The position numbers and the translations under genes were made by a program. Source: Onchocerca lupi (taxonomy: Eukaryota; Nematoda; Chromadorea; Rhabditida; Onchocercidae). Taken from it: DNA of 64,000 nt. The notes under the pieces were generated by a model. That model saw only the letters and a list, made by a program, of their open reading frames with translations. It was not told the origin of the DNA and did not search any database. Of the stretch, positions 11,591 through 24,230 are shown in pieces. The stretch spans positions 24,218 to 88,217 of the forward strand of contig JAOVVO010000315.1 in the NCBI GenBank assembly GCA_028564675.1. Reading direction: 5' to 3'. Each line of letters opens with the position of its first letter. The stretch's first letter is position 1.

Positions 11591-14500
11591 CTATTTCCCC
11601 TTTTCTGAAGCAATAAACATTCTCAAGTATGATAACTGCAATGAACGTTCCAAATCTGCAAGTTGTGCAACTGCTCCGGACAACTGTACTGCGTGTCCCT
11701 CGTAAAGAGAGCCTGGAAACAATGAATTTCTTTGCGTAAAAATAATCATTCGAAAATTGTCTTAAAAATTTATGAAAATTTATGCAGTTAAAGAAATCTT
11801 AAATTATAAATCCACAAATGAATAAGATTAGCTAAAAATTGAAGTATTGGAAAATGAAAGAGATGAATAAAAATTGACACACCCGTATTGGTTCGCTTTG
11901 CCCCGTAAACAACTTTACCATCGAATTCATCAACTGGCACAATGAAGTCGGTATCGATTTGTGGAATGGTCACACCTAAGTGCTCTTCAATATCTTCCAA
12001 AAGCTGAAATTCACAGATGTAAAAGTGGAAATCAGTTTTGCAAATAATAATTATGAGAAACGACTAGGGAAACCAAAAAAACAACAAATTGTACAGAAAC
12101 AGAGAAAAATTTTAAATGACACTATTCGCTATATCAGATATAATGATGAAAACATCCAATGTTGATTGGTTTTTAACTTTCCATACAAAAAAGAATTCAA
12201 GTAAATTGGAAAACGAACTTTTGGCTCATCATACCAAATTGCACAGCCACGTTGTGTTACCAAAGCCGTATTGAAACAATTAACACCACGTGAAGGACAT
12301 TTATGGTACCATACTTTTTCAGGATATGCTGAAACCAGGGAGATTGCCAAACCCATTCTAAAATATCGACGAATTTGGAGATTAAAAAAGAAATCAGTCG
12401 GCTTTCAAACAGTAAAAAGTGTGGAAAGATATCAAGAATGGTTTGGTAAATATGAACCAAAATGAATAAATTCGAGTTACTTAAACTTGGAAGTAACATT
12501 TCAATTTTCAAACTGTAAAAATGTGGAAAGATATCAAGGATGGTGGGTACTTTCAAGGTTTGGTACTTTTCAAGACGGATGAATTCGAGTTATTAAACTC
12601 GACAGTAACATTTCGTGAGAAATTGTATTCAATTTTTAAGGCCTAGAAGAGGCAGCAAATTTCGAAGAGAGTTAATCCCTACTTTTTCATTGGTCTTTTC
12701 CTCTTTTTTTCTGAACCTCACTTATATAATTCTACAACGTAATATTTTCTTAATTTATTTCAACTCATCCGATAACAATCAAGCCGTCCGTTCCAAATGG
12801 AATTACCAAAAAATTAAAAATATTAACTTAGTAAATAAAAAGCATTCGAGAAGTTAAAAATAAAAAAAAAAAAAAAAAAAACAGACCTTTCTGCACGGCC
12901 TACACGACCAATTCGATGAAGATAGTTTGTTTTTTCATCCGGTAATGTTACATTAATCACTACAAAATAATAAATACAATATGAAACGTAAGAACAATGC
13001 ATGAAAATTTCTATCAATCGTTTCTAGAATTCCTCGTAAAAGTGAAAGTAGCGAGAAAGAAAATTAGTTCATTTAATAACTTTGATTTAATGTTTGTATT
13101 TGCATTTATCCATGATCTAGTTACGCCGAATATTTCTCAAACTAATTTTCTCTGGTATGATCAATCACCACTCATGTTCACAAAGCAAGAAATAGTAAAA
13201 TTAGAAGAGGAAACAAACCGAATGGAATGCCTTTCACATCGATACCACGTGCAGCGACATCAGTGCAAATGAGGAATTTCGCCTTTCCTTTCTACAAATA
13301 ATTTCATTTTAAGGAAACGAAAACATTTGAGAAATCCATTTTTCCTCCAGGAGCTTTCTTTTGCAAAAATTTTAACGAATGATATATGTTTAAATCAATA
13401 ATCAACCTTAAAGGCATCCAAATTTCTGGTTCTTTCATCTGGTCGACGATCACCATGCAGACAAACACATGTGAGATCTGAATAAATGAAATAATATCAT
13501 TACAGAATAAAATTAAATTCGAAACCGATTAAATACAGATATATTACGATAAAATCCAGCCCTAAGATCCATTTAGTAATTGCAAAACGTGCCCTAAAAC
13601 TCAAATTCCTACAATATTTCATAATTATTAACGCAACCTTGTGCTTTATATTTCAGGTATCTCTCTAGATTATCGCAATCAAGTTTTGTGCGGCAAAAAA
13701 TTATGCCCTGATCCATATTACATTGGCGAATGGCCTGCAAAAGGACAGTACAAAAGTTAAAGAGACTGAATGCACAATTTAAAAGTCTGAAATTCTATGA
13801 AATGCAATTAGAAGATAAAATAAAATCAATGAAAACACGCCTTCAAGACATATTCACCCTTCAAAATTTTTGTGCCTTCTGAGAGAGTTTCTGGGTAATC
13901 ACTTCCTGGACGAATTTCATCATTTGCGTGGATGCCATCAGTCTGAAAAGGAAAGTAGATGAAAATAAGATGAAGTATAGAATAACAATAATCTGCCCAC
14001 ACAAAGTATCATAATATACCTGCACTCTGTCTTGTGATTTCAAACGTATCCACATACGATCTGTTTTGGCATCGATTTTGCAGACAACATGATGAACAGT
14101 TTCTGGTACAGAATCCTGTCCTTTGAGATCCACCCACTGTGGGAAATGCATCATGCGATCCTGGAAAGATCCTTCATTATATGCTAAGATCATAGAACAT
14201 TGATGTTAAGCCACTACTATACTTTATGACCTTTTCTTTGGTTCGTAGTGATTTTGCATAACTATTTAAATATCGACATCAATTTTTAAAGCTGACAAAG
14301 TCCATTCATAATTTATCCATTAATACATAATAACTACTTAGCTCAATTAAGCTTAGAAGATTATGTTCCTTTGTGCTTCCTATTTTCTGATACACTGTTA
14401 TTTTTTGAAAAACTGAACATGAACTTTCAAATTCAAGCATATAACAATGACTCATTCGTTAATTTGAGTATATCACACATTCTTAAAACCATTCTCCACT

Positions 14501-17500
14501 GAATGTCAAGAAATAATTGTCATAGCAAAGTCGTTGATATTTTCCTAACAGATAGATATTCATCATGAAAAACAGAAAAAATCAATAGAATCAAAAAGAA
14601 ATACTTACAGCAAGTTTTTTAACATCAAAATTATGTAGTGTCGCGGAGCAAACAATCATTTGTAAACGTTCTCCTGAAGCCGTTATCTTTGGTAACGCTG
14701 CATGGATACGCTCGATGGTAGGTAAATGATTTTTCGCCGATATTAATGAATCCTGCAATTTCGTTCGCTTCATTAACAGTTTTATCAATAAACGACAACT
14801 CAACATTGAAATTTGAAATACACTTTCCTGATATGCTGAGTGGGATTTTAATAAAATCATACTAACAAAAAAGAAAAAAAATCGTACCTAACAGAAAGTA
14901 GCCGGATAAAATGTTAAGGTTTATTTGACTTTTATAAATTTAGTGCACATTTCAAAACATTAGGAGATTCCTTAATGCATACATAGAAATCAAAGACAGA
15001 GGACAATAATTTAAGCTCACGGCTTCGTCAAGAATGAAGAATCGAACATTGGATAATAAAATTTTGCCACTTTGGATGAAATCTTCCAATCTTCCCGGTG
15101 TACATGTAATTATATCTACACCTGACATGATAATTCTTAACTGCTCATTCACTGGGATACTGCCTATTACAAGCCCATTCCTAAAAATCACAACGCTTAC
15201 TCCTGATGGATGATAAAAATACAAAGCAAGAATAATCGAAATTATTAGTGTTATTCAAATATCATTGCACCTATTTGATATTTTCAAAATGAAGCATGAT
15301 GATGAGCATATCTGCTGTAAATCTAGATGAATGACTATATTAAAGTTATCATCTCTACTGAAGTTGGTAACTCCATGCATCAATATGGACATCAACATAG
15401 TTCCAACATGACAAAATTTCTTTACCAGCTTACATAAATATTCTACTGTGACCGGCATTACAAAATTATTATTATTTCGAAATGAGATTTAAGATATGAA
15501 TCCGTAATTCATTAAGGCAATAAACAGAAGAAAAAAAAAACCCTTTTATTAAAATCCTCACCTGATAATTGGCTCCTTAAAATATTTTTTGAATGTTTTC
15601 AACTGACCATCAGTTTGTTCTGCTAATTCTTTGGTAGGTTCAATTATAATACAAGCTGGTGCATTTGGTTCCATTGTTTTTTTCGATTCGTTAGCTCTTG
15701 GACCATTGGGTGAAATGACACTATTTTCTGGTTGTGCTTTGCAGACCGCTACATAGCCCTGAATTAAATAAAGCAATAGAGAATTAGCTTAGCTTTGGGA
15801 TACTTCTTAAATTTCCTAGAAATCTCAATGTTGTTAAAAACAGTAGTAATAAGTAACAAAAGTAATCGTCTAAAAATCCTTTTTAGAAATTTATAATATT
15901 GTCACAAACCTCCAAAGGATGTTTGAATTCTGTTTCACCAAAATTAAATCGAATTTCGGCATTCTGTAATAAAAAAAAAAAACAATTTAAATTGCAATTG
16001 TTATAAAATTAATAATTTCAAAATTGATAAAATCACTACCAATCATTCCATGACACATGGATGGCACCACTAAACATCAGTAGATGAATTTAGCGTAGTT
16101 TTAAATGATATTTTGGAATACATGATTAAGATAATTCTTGAGAATTTGGAAATTTAATGAATAAATTTAAGATAAGGTCTGTATGTTCAAAAATATGTCA
16201 CAGCAAAATATACTGCCTTTCAGAAAATATGCTGAATGTTACTTAAATATGGCATTAAAACAAATTATAGAGTCTACGATCCTGAATTTAGAAAACCATA
16301 ATTTTACTTTCAAAACAACAGCGGGATATAGAGCTGTATTCCGTAATGGTTGTGGAATGTCAAAAGCTTTTCCTAAATGTTCGCCATTTTTTGAAAAAGC
16401 AATTGTTGCATTATCCAAATCCAACATGCAACCAATAGTATCACCCAATGTGAATGAAGTACCATAATTATCAAATTGTTTGTTGTAACTCTTTTTTCCT
16501 GTACCACCATAACCAAAACCATTTTTATCAGTACCTTAAAAAGTCCATAAAAATTAAAAATCATATTTCGATAAAAACTATACGATTTACAATCAATTTT
16601 CAATCAGTTCTGCAGAACAATTTTCAGCAATCAAGAAAGGAAACAAGACATTGCTTAGATAGATCCTGAACTTAAAAATGATGTACTAATTCGATTTTAT
16701 TTTTGTTCATTTTGTTGATTTCAAAGCTTATTCATTAATGTTTATCAGCTGAAAGAAACTACAAAGTATGAGGCGCCAAAACTGGACTAACTTCGAATTA
16801 GTTTATGTAGCACAGAGAAAAATCAGTAGTATAACTACTGGAACCTATATACACCGGATAAATTCAGCATTTAGGTAAGTAAGCAACTACTAATGAAAAA
16901 ACTCATGCAAACTGAAAACAAATACCTAAGTCGAGAACAGCATTCGCAGTTGACCACCCCAGACGACATAACCCGTCATCAGTAACTGTTCCTTCATAGT
17001 AGAATTTCCCTAAAAACTTAAAATCATTTTTAAGTTTTCAGTTCCCACTACATTTATTAAATTTTGTCCACATACATTGGCGCTTTAGTATTAGAACGCA
17101 TAAAATCATGCAAATGAAATTGAATATGCCAAAAATCGTGTTATAAAAAAGGTAAAAACAAAGAGTGACATAAGCGGAACCTTTGCCAACAATACCACGA
17201 GTACAACGTGTTCCATTCCACGCCTTTGGATCACGACTTTGACAAAGTAACCCATCCGGGTCAATAGCAAGATTGTTATTTCGATCGTGCACATTCAAGC
17301 ACCACCTTTCATCTGCAACATTTATGGACAAATTTGATTTCAATCACTTAATATAAGATAAATTGAAAAAGATCCGAAAACTTCGCAATATATAAAATTT
17401 TGTTTTTCAATAACTTCTATTTCAATTACTTCAAATCTAAGGAGTAATCATGAGATACATGATCGTGCACATTTTATTGTACATCTAATTCTTGTCTATG

Positions 17501-18744
17501 AGGAACAGTATGAATTGAGATGCTATATAAGTCTTAGTGCATATTTTAAAAGGCTGTGATCAAGTGTTTTAAATCCAATGATATTCTAACAGATGCGGAT
17601 TAAAAAAGTGTTCATAGAATTTTTTTTTAAGATGTCCATAGAACAGTCGTGAACGATTTCAATAGGTAATTAAATGAAATTTTTTTTTTTAATATCTACT
17701 GCAAACGGCCTAGCAGAAGAACCAGAACTTCAGATTTAATAGCCAATGAATCACAAAGCAAGTAATTCTTTAATATTTCCTAGCAAACATTAGTTTTAAT
17801 AGATTTATTTCCGTGCAAAAAACTAATGCAAAAGTAAAGCTACCAATGTAATTAGTCGATTTATGCGTTTTACCCAACATCGAATCTCGTAGTGATTCCC
17901 AAACGATTTGCAGTACGGGAAGACAAAATGCGCCCGTTTTGCCACTTCCTGTTTCTGCTGCCTGAATTATCACAATTATTTAAACTTTATTGTCGGTAGT
18001 TATTTGATTCTTTAATTTCTTAGAGAATTTGTGGAATGCAAAGAAAAAGTCGGTTTAAATAAATAAATAAATAAACAAAAAAGTATACCATAAGTACATC
18101 ACCGCCGCCAAGAATTGCAGGAATTGCTTCGGCCTGAATATCTGTAGGCAATCTGAAATGTCAATAAACCTAAGCTGTAGATAGCAATAAGATTTATTCA
18201 TTAATTAAATATTTACATTTGATTGGAATGGAATTTAATGCAAGCTATGGATAATATTGTACTGTCCCGCAATTAACATCCACGAATTCATGAATAGCAA
18301 TTAACGTCAACTAATACATGTTGAATATAATATTATATAATATATTATTATGTATTTTATTCACGAATTGCAAATCTCTTTTCCAATTTTAATGCTTAAC
18401 TTCTAATTTTATTTTATGTGCAAATAGATGCTAAATTCTTGTCCAGAATTTTCAATTAGAAGATTTCATCATAAGTGAATTTGAAAAATTCTCCCCAAAT
18501 TCATTGCATATTTTCAATATAAGGATTTCCAATTTTGTTCGCAAGTAAATAAATGTTTTTTCTTTTCTGTTCAATCACTTCAATTATTTAAGCTTTGAAA
18601 AATTATTCCAATAGAAATTCAAAGATAATTGATGAATGTAACTTGGAAAAACTGAAATAAAATTTAAAGAACTAACGTCCATTCCATTTCATCCACTACT
18701 CTGCCCAATTCCGGTAACATACCCAATTCTTCGAAGGCTGTCAT
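11591..18744 (-). CDS. DDX1: ATP-dependent RNA helicase DDX1 (DEAD box with SPRY insert)
   Basis: Nineteen exons: 18744-18677, 18152-18089, 17961-17844, 17312-17181, 17009-16926, 16534-16308, 15963-15910, 15758-15562, 15180-15021, 14752-14609, 14160-14020, 13942-13841, 13734-13638, 13477-13407, 13291-13219, 12959-12887, 12357-12219, 12003-11883, 11712-11591. Together they give 728 aa, close to human DDX1 (740). DDX1 unwinds RNA and RNA-DNA hybrids and, in animals, belongs to the tRNA ligase complex. Motifs in order: Walker A AETGSGKTG (residues 46-54), SPRY domain about 88-245, motif Ia EPTKELAEQT, TPGR, DEAD (366-369, split by an intron), SAT (404-406), IIFCRTK, TDVAARGID (563-571) and HRIGRVGR (592-599). 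The SPRY insertion between motifs I and Ia is diagnostic of DDX1. Oddities: intron 12 can be spliced in frame only as GC-AG; motif Ia has Lys for the usual Arg; the GG doublet is GS. A possible trans-splice acceptor lies 5 nt before the ATG. Confidence 0.97.
12402..12615. repeat. Tandem ~107-bp duplication inside a DDX1 intron
   Basis: Two imperfect copies (about 12403-12505 and 12510-12614) lie in the intron between DDX1 exons 16 and 17. Shared blocks are TTTCAAAC(A/T)GTAAAAA, GTGGAAAGATATCAAG(A/G)ATGG, AATTCGAGTTA and AGTAACATTTC. The copies differ by an insertion of about 10 bp. They sit well away from both splice sites. Confidence 0.8.
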
Positions 18745-18751
18745 CCTTACT
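18745..18751 (-). promoter_or_regulatory. Possible trans-splice acceptor of DDX1
   Basis: On the minus strand an AATTAG sequence ends 5 nt before the ATG. Its pyrimidine content is modest, so this is a weaker candidate than the one at the transporter gene. A spliced-leader acceptor this close to the ATG is common in nematodes. Confidence 0.35.
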
Positions 18752-20108
18752 AATTAAATAATCATTAATTAAATATTCTATTTGTCCAGAAGAATCATTA
18801 ACCGTACGCCATCTAATCAAAACAATGAGACACGATCATAAGTCATCATCCACTGAAAATTCGTTGGCTGCAACACAAAACCAATAGATATATTCTATGA
18901 AAATTATAATCCCATCTGTTAAATGATAATTTCCGGATGCGATCCTTGTAGGATGACAGGATTTCTAGTCATCATGGACACCTTTCCGGAATAAAAATGG
19001 AGATCCTCTTGAGTTGACAAGATGTTTACCTGTATTTGCGTCCACCTGTTATGGGCATTTTCCGGAATGGATATGAATCCTTTTCAGATGACAATAAACG
19101 AATCTTTATCCTAATTATCTTAAGAGACTTCGATCTACTAAATCATTATTGATTGATTTTAATGGAAAAAAAAAATTTGCTAGTTCATTTACGGGTGCTT
19201 ATTTGATATTCTATTCACATTAAGGCAAATAATAGCAAAGTAAAATGAAATTTTAGGCAAATAATAGTAAGGTGAAAATGTAATGATGTTAATTTTAAGA
19301 ATTACAACTTCAATTTTCAATGCTTTTGTTTAAAAAACATAAAATTTTAAAGCAATAAAAAATTCGTTCCAATCTCTATTTGATCATATTTTAGATGAAT
19401 AACTTTCATCCGTTATTTATATTTTCATTTACTATCTAGGGCAAAGTTCTTCTTCCTAATTACCGTTGAGAAATTACTTTAAAATAAACAAACGATCATT
19501 GTTCTCATTATCGATTTTTAATTTCTAATCATTGTCAGATAATTTGCTATGATAAAGTATTAAATATATTAGTAAAAAAGTTTTGAATATATCACATTGA
19601 ATGTTTTAGCAATGCAAACAAATGTCTAAAATTTAATTTGAGTTTGTCACATTTTAAGCAATGTTAAAGTTCTTTTTTATTACTTCGAAAATGACCTATT
19701 TATTGACATGGTTTCGATGATGTTTAAGCTCGATAGAAAATTTATCAGAATCACGTATCACGTGAAGCAAAATTATTTTTATTTGAATTTTCTCGCTAGA
19801 AGCTAGAGTTTTAACAAATTATTTCATCTTATTTTTCAGGTATATAATATGATTTTTTCTTTTTTTTTTGGCAAATGATATCATATCGATAGACGAAGAA
19901 AAGAATTATTCATGGTGACATTCAAATTTTATTTGGTAACAGGATATAAGCGATAAATTTCAGCGTATTCAAAATAATGATAAGATAAGAAATGATTGTA
20001 GCAAAAAACATGTGCAACTTTTTTTTTTTTTTTTTTTTCACGTGCATAATTTTGAATTTGTTTTATAAATTTGAAGAAATAATAATGCAAAATGTTAAAA
20101 TTAAAATT

Positions 20109-20114
20109 TTTATT
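20109..20114 (-). promoter_or_regulatory. Candidate poly(A) signal of LIM gene
   Basis: AATAAA on the minus strand, about 227 bp after the LIM gene stop. It is the first perfect hexamer I see downstream of the stop. Confidence 0.35.
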
Positions 20115-20340
20115 TCAATCGTAGTATTCAGTGAAAGTAATTTTCATCGCGATCATACGGAATTTTAGGATGAATTTTAGAATATTATGATATTAATGAT
20201 ATTGATGATCCATTGATTTGAAAATTCTGGAAATTGTCAAAACATTCAATTACATGACATCAGCAACAAAATAGCATTCATCTTCAGAATGAAATTTTAA
20301 ATGAGAACAGAAAAATGCAGATTAAAATTTCCAATATATT

Positions 20341-22490
20341 TCATAAATCAGTAATCGGTTTTGAATCGCCACCGGTTCGTACCCAATGTATATGACAACT
20401 TTTACACAACAATTGATCATTTAACGGATAGCAACGTTTTTCCGGTTCATCTGTTAGCTGCATACCACAACCCTGAAATGAAGTAAAAATTAAATAGGAA
20501 TTAAAATAAAATTTGAAACTATTTTTTTAAGGTTTCTTCTGCATTAGATGAATACATATTTCGGATCATATGTGATTAGAGAAAAACTGATATAATATCA
20601 GTAATAGTCGCAAATTTTTGAAGGAAAAGATGCTCTACGAAAATCAATAAAAACCTGAAATGGAAATCTAGGAAATCTGGTATAGATAGTAATTACATAA
20701 TTTACACAATTGTAGAATTCTCACCTTACAAACATAACATTCGATATGATAATCTCGATTAATTGCAACAACATGAACTGTTTCTCCGGTTTTCTGAAAA
20801 TTAAAGGAAAGTTTTAATCATGAATCTCTATAAATAAAAATGTAGATGTTCATTATTACTTCAAACATAATTTTGAAAAATTTTCACCGATTGCCTTGAA
20901 ATTTTCAAAACAACGTTGCATTCAAATAGATACATGTTTAAGGATTTTTAGACTAGTTGAAATTAACCACGAATCTAGCTAGTTCAAAATAAATTAAAAC
21001 AAGATGACAACATAGATTAATAATTTCATATTTTTCCATTTGAGAAGTTTTGATTATTGATTGCTAGTCCTGTATATGACATCAAATTGATTTCATAAAT
21101 ATTTTACAACTTACCTTATTAGGCATAATTGCTTTTGAACATGCAGCACATTTCGGTGCAAAAAGTTTATGATAATCTTCGGTACAGTATACACGACCTT
21201 GCGAATCCAAAGCAAATGGAACACCATCCAAACAAGTTTTACATTTTTCGCAACGGAAACATCGTGGATGATAAGATTTCCCAACGGCATGCAGAACCTA
21301 TAAAATTCGTTTTTTTAAAAGAAATTCAAAACAGTAGCACAAGTTACCTTCAAATTTTTTTTTTTCTTTTCAAGTTGGAACAAGTTATTTATTTGATCTT
21401 TCACATGCTATCTTTTGTTGTCTTTAAAATTTTCACCTTTTTTGTTGAAAAAATTAACTCAAAACTACAAATGTACATACCATATCCATAATAAAATGTG
21501 AACATGCAGCGCATCGTTCTGCATTTTCATGCATTCCACTGTACAGATAATCTTCTTCACAATACTTTTTCCCTCGAGTCTAAAAGAAAAAAAAAAAAAA
21601 AAACTATCAATTCTTATTAATTTTGTTAATTAAGTAATTTAATTTAAAGTATATCGTATTTTATTTTATCCATTAGGAAAAATTAAAATATGATAGAAAT
21701 GACTTTTATATTAAAACTTTTATTGCAATAGAATAAATTCTAACATATTCATTGTTGTGAATTTTAGAGTTTTTTTCAAATTTTTAGCTTTCAAAATTTC
21801 CAAAAATCTCCATTTTTTTATATCAAAAGAAATTATGAAAAATTCTTATCACTAAATAATAACCAACTTTATAAAATTTTTTTCCTCGTAAAGTTCGTCC
21901 ACACATGTCACATGTAAAGCAATTCTGATGATACAATTGGCCAAGTGCGCAAGTGACATCTGCTTCATCCAGTATGGCTTTTCCGCATAATTCACAAATA
22001 CCGATCGGTTTTCGATTTAAATTTAGCTGCTTTTCCAAATTACTCGTTATTTCATCATATTTTTTACGCTGCAATGATACGCCAGAATCCGTCGATGTTA
22101 CCGAATCCATACTTTTTTTCCTCCAAGGTGGTATTACGGTAGCATTACTTTTTGACTTTTTGTCGTCATATTTATTGGAAATATTTGTTGGCGGAGGTTG
22201 TTGATTAACTGGAATTTTTTTTTTTTTTTCTTTTCATAAAATGAAAATTTGCATATTGAAAGGTTATCTTCTTTCATTGTTTAATTTATTTCTTAAATGC
22301 TTTCTCAACTTCTAATTTAATTCTAGGAATAAAGCATAAAAATTTACCAAAATAACTACTAAAATTTCGCAAAATTTTTAAAAATACCATTTAAATGCCT
22401 ATCATTTATGTTTTTCTTTGCAGTATTTCCATTCAACAATAAGCTTTCATTTCGATCATTATTTGATTCATTAATCAAATTCTGAAATTT

Positions 22491-22524
<34 letters not shown>

Positions 22525-23741
22525 AGTATATTTTTCAACATTACATCAGACATAAATATTATTATACTAGATATCATATAAATGTAGAATGAATTTCAGA
22601 AAAAAATTTATCATTTGTAGCGAAAGTCTAGTCTATATGCTAGCTAATTAATGGTACTTGCAATTATGCTTATTTTTTCTTTTTTTTTTCAAACTTTTCT
22701 AAATATTTCAATTCAGAATTCGAGAAGTATTCTTGAAAAGTCATTTCAGAAGAAACCCGAGATCGTCGCCGAATTGGTAATCCACTATGGTAGTATGTTT
22801 TGGCTGGTGAAATAAGACCACGAAAAGCACTAGTTGCAGCACATGGTGTTGCCCGATAGGTATCTTCATTTGGATCAATCGAGTTACTCTTGAAAAATAG
22901 TTATTTCATCATTGGTTCTATGCCTTAAGTAATAGGCTTATTTATAGGATAAAGTAAATTCTCTACAAGAGGAAGAATATATTTATGGGACAATTGAAGT
23001 TAGATATTGAATGTATTTTCAAATTACCATATTCCAAAACTCAAATTACCGTATCCCAAAACCTCTAATGAATCATGTGCTGATTCGAAAAAATTCCGAT
23101 ACCGTGCTAGATCCACTCATCGAAATTGATGAGTGTGAAGTTTCCGTATTACTCGATGCACTTGCTGGACTTATAGAAGCTGCATTCTGAGCGCAATTCG
23201 ATTTTTTCGCATTTAATACACCGGATACGGTATTTTCGCCGGATACAGTAGCCACATCAATATGATTATACCGTATGGGTGTCTTTGTAGCGATTGATGA
23301 TAAATGTTTTTCCTCCTCATTCAAGCCTTTCCGGACAACACTTCGGACAAAATTTGTGGATGAAATTGGCGATTGATGTTGATGTTCGTACCATTGATTT
23401 AGTGGACGACTAGCTGATACCACCTGGAATTCGAATTTAAATTTTACGAAGCAAAATTTGTATCTTCCTAGAAAACTATTTAATTTTATTTGATATATGC
23501 AGAAATTAATTAATTAACTCAAAATAATTACCTGTTCTTTAAGTTTGCTAATTTCTTCCTTACTCATTTCATTTTTATTACTATTTTCAGCAAGATTGCC
23601 GTTAGCGTTCTTGTTAACAGAACTTTTATTATTGAAAGATGTTCCCGGTTTTGGATTCCATGTACTATTTCGTACATGCTGAAAATATGAGAACAATTTT
23701 ATTAATTGAAAAAATTCAATTATGAAATTCATATCGCCAGT

Positions 23742-23773
<32 letters not shown>

Positions 23774-24211
23774 GAAATTAAACCCAACTTTATTTTATGA
23801 ATAAAATTTTTCAACATAGAAATAATAATCCAAAAAAAAACCTTCAAAAATTTTGACTCCAAAAAATTGTTTCCTTTTCGAAAAATATTCGTCACTTACA
23901 CTTTCAAGACTAAGTTTTAAAACGAATTTGTGCTTTAAAAAATTGTGAATAAAAAGTTTTCATTCGTTTTTCTTTCGATTTTTTCTCTTTTTTCTTTTTT
24001 TTTCTTTTTTTTTTGGAGAATGAATTTAAAAGAAAAAAGCACAATAGCACACCTTTTGTTTCTCTAAATTAATATGATGCAATTTTAATTCGAATTCTTT
24101 GCTCATCGTTCTATTATCAGCATCACTGATAAGACGTTGTGGTGGTGGTGGTTGTCCGAATGTATCAAGTTCACGTAAAAAATTACGTGTTTCTAGTTCC
24201 ACATCCGTCAT
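20341..24211 (-). CDS. Three-LIM-domain protein, Ajuba/LIMD1/WTIP type
   Basis: Ten exons on the minus strand: 24211-24053, 23678-23532, 23423-23103, 22888-22757, 22481-22388, 22208-21868, 21579-21481, 21297-21115, 20793-20725, 20472-20341. They join in phase to 558 aa. The N-terminal ~350 residues are low-complexity, rich in Ser/Asn and with Pro stretches, and open with an ELDTFGQPPPP segment. Three LIM zinc-finger domains follow: LIM1 from about Cys356 (CELC, YHQNCFTCDMC, YCEEDY), LIM2 from about 421 (CAAC, YHPRCFRCEKC, YCTEDYH) and LIM3 from about 481 (CAAC, YHIECYVCKGC, LLCKSCH). The LDGVPF and RCYPL blocks and the RDYH in LIM3 are typical of the Ajuba/LIMD1/WTIP subfamily. These proteins scaffold junctional, Hippo and RNA-silencing complexes and shuttle between cortex and nucleus. 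The exon 4 donor (CGG before GTTTCT) is the only one in phase, but reading through it gives an alternative ending. A zyxin-like member is the main alternative identity. Confidence 0.9.
20828..20950 (+). repeat. Dispersed repeat, third copy of the PIF1-element terminal repeat
   Basis: This piece lies in the LIM gene intron between 20794 and 21114. It opens with TATAAATAAAAATGT and carries a distal block with ACCGATTGC and CAACGTTGCATTC. The same ordered blocks form the left terminus (about 40721-40852) and, inverted, the right terminus (about 42441-42562) of the PIF1-containing element. It looks like a solo terminal fragment or a short non-autonomous relative. Confidence 0.75.
22495..22523. 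repeat. Poly(T) run of about 29 bp beside a LIM-gene splice acceptor
   Basis: On the minus strand this is an oligo(A) run ending about 12 nt before the acceptor of LIM gene exon 5. It is one of the longer homopolymers inside a gene here and may vary in length between isolates or be misassembled. Confidence 0.7.
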
Positions 24212-24230
24212 TTCGAATTCGCTAAAATTG
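24212..24230 (-). promoter_or_regulatory. Possible trans-splice or 5'-UTR splice acceptor of LIM gene
   Basis: On the minus strand CTCAATTTTAG ends 10 nt before the chosen ATG. The 10-nt leader keeps the ATG frame open, so an upstream coding exon cannot be excluded. No convincing upstream coding exon was found in the 20 kb beyond, which favours a spliced leader or a non-coding 5' exon. Confidence 0.5.

Larger units (their letters stand above)
18745..20340. other. Intergenic: DDX1 upstream region / LIM gene 3' flank
   Basis: No ORF of note lies here. The part nearest DDX1 (about 18890-19110) is visibly richer in G+C than its surroundings and carries three CCGGA palindromic sites, so it is the best candidate for the DDX1 promoter. 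The part nearest 20340 is the LIM gene 3' region, with a candidate AATAAA at 20109-20114 on the minus strand. Confidence 0.5.

Noticed and set aside
12271..12465. Plus-strand ORF of 64 codons, and minus ORF 12257-12556
   Set aside because: Both are alternative-frame readings over DDX1 exon 17 and its adjoining intron.
16183..16467. Plus-strand ORF of 94 codons
   Set aside because: It is the antisense of DDX1 exon 6 (SPRY domain), whose sense reading is conserved; the plus reading has no motif.
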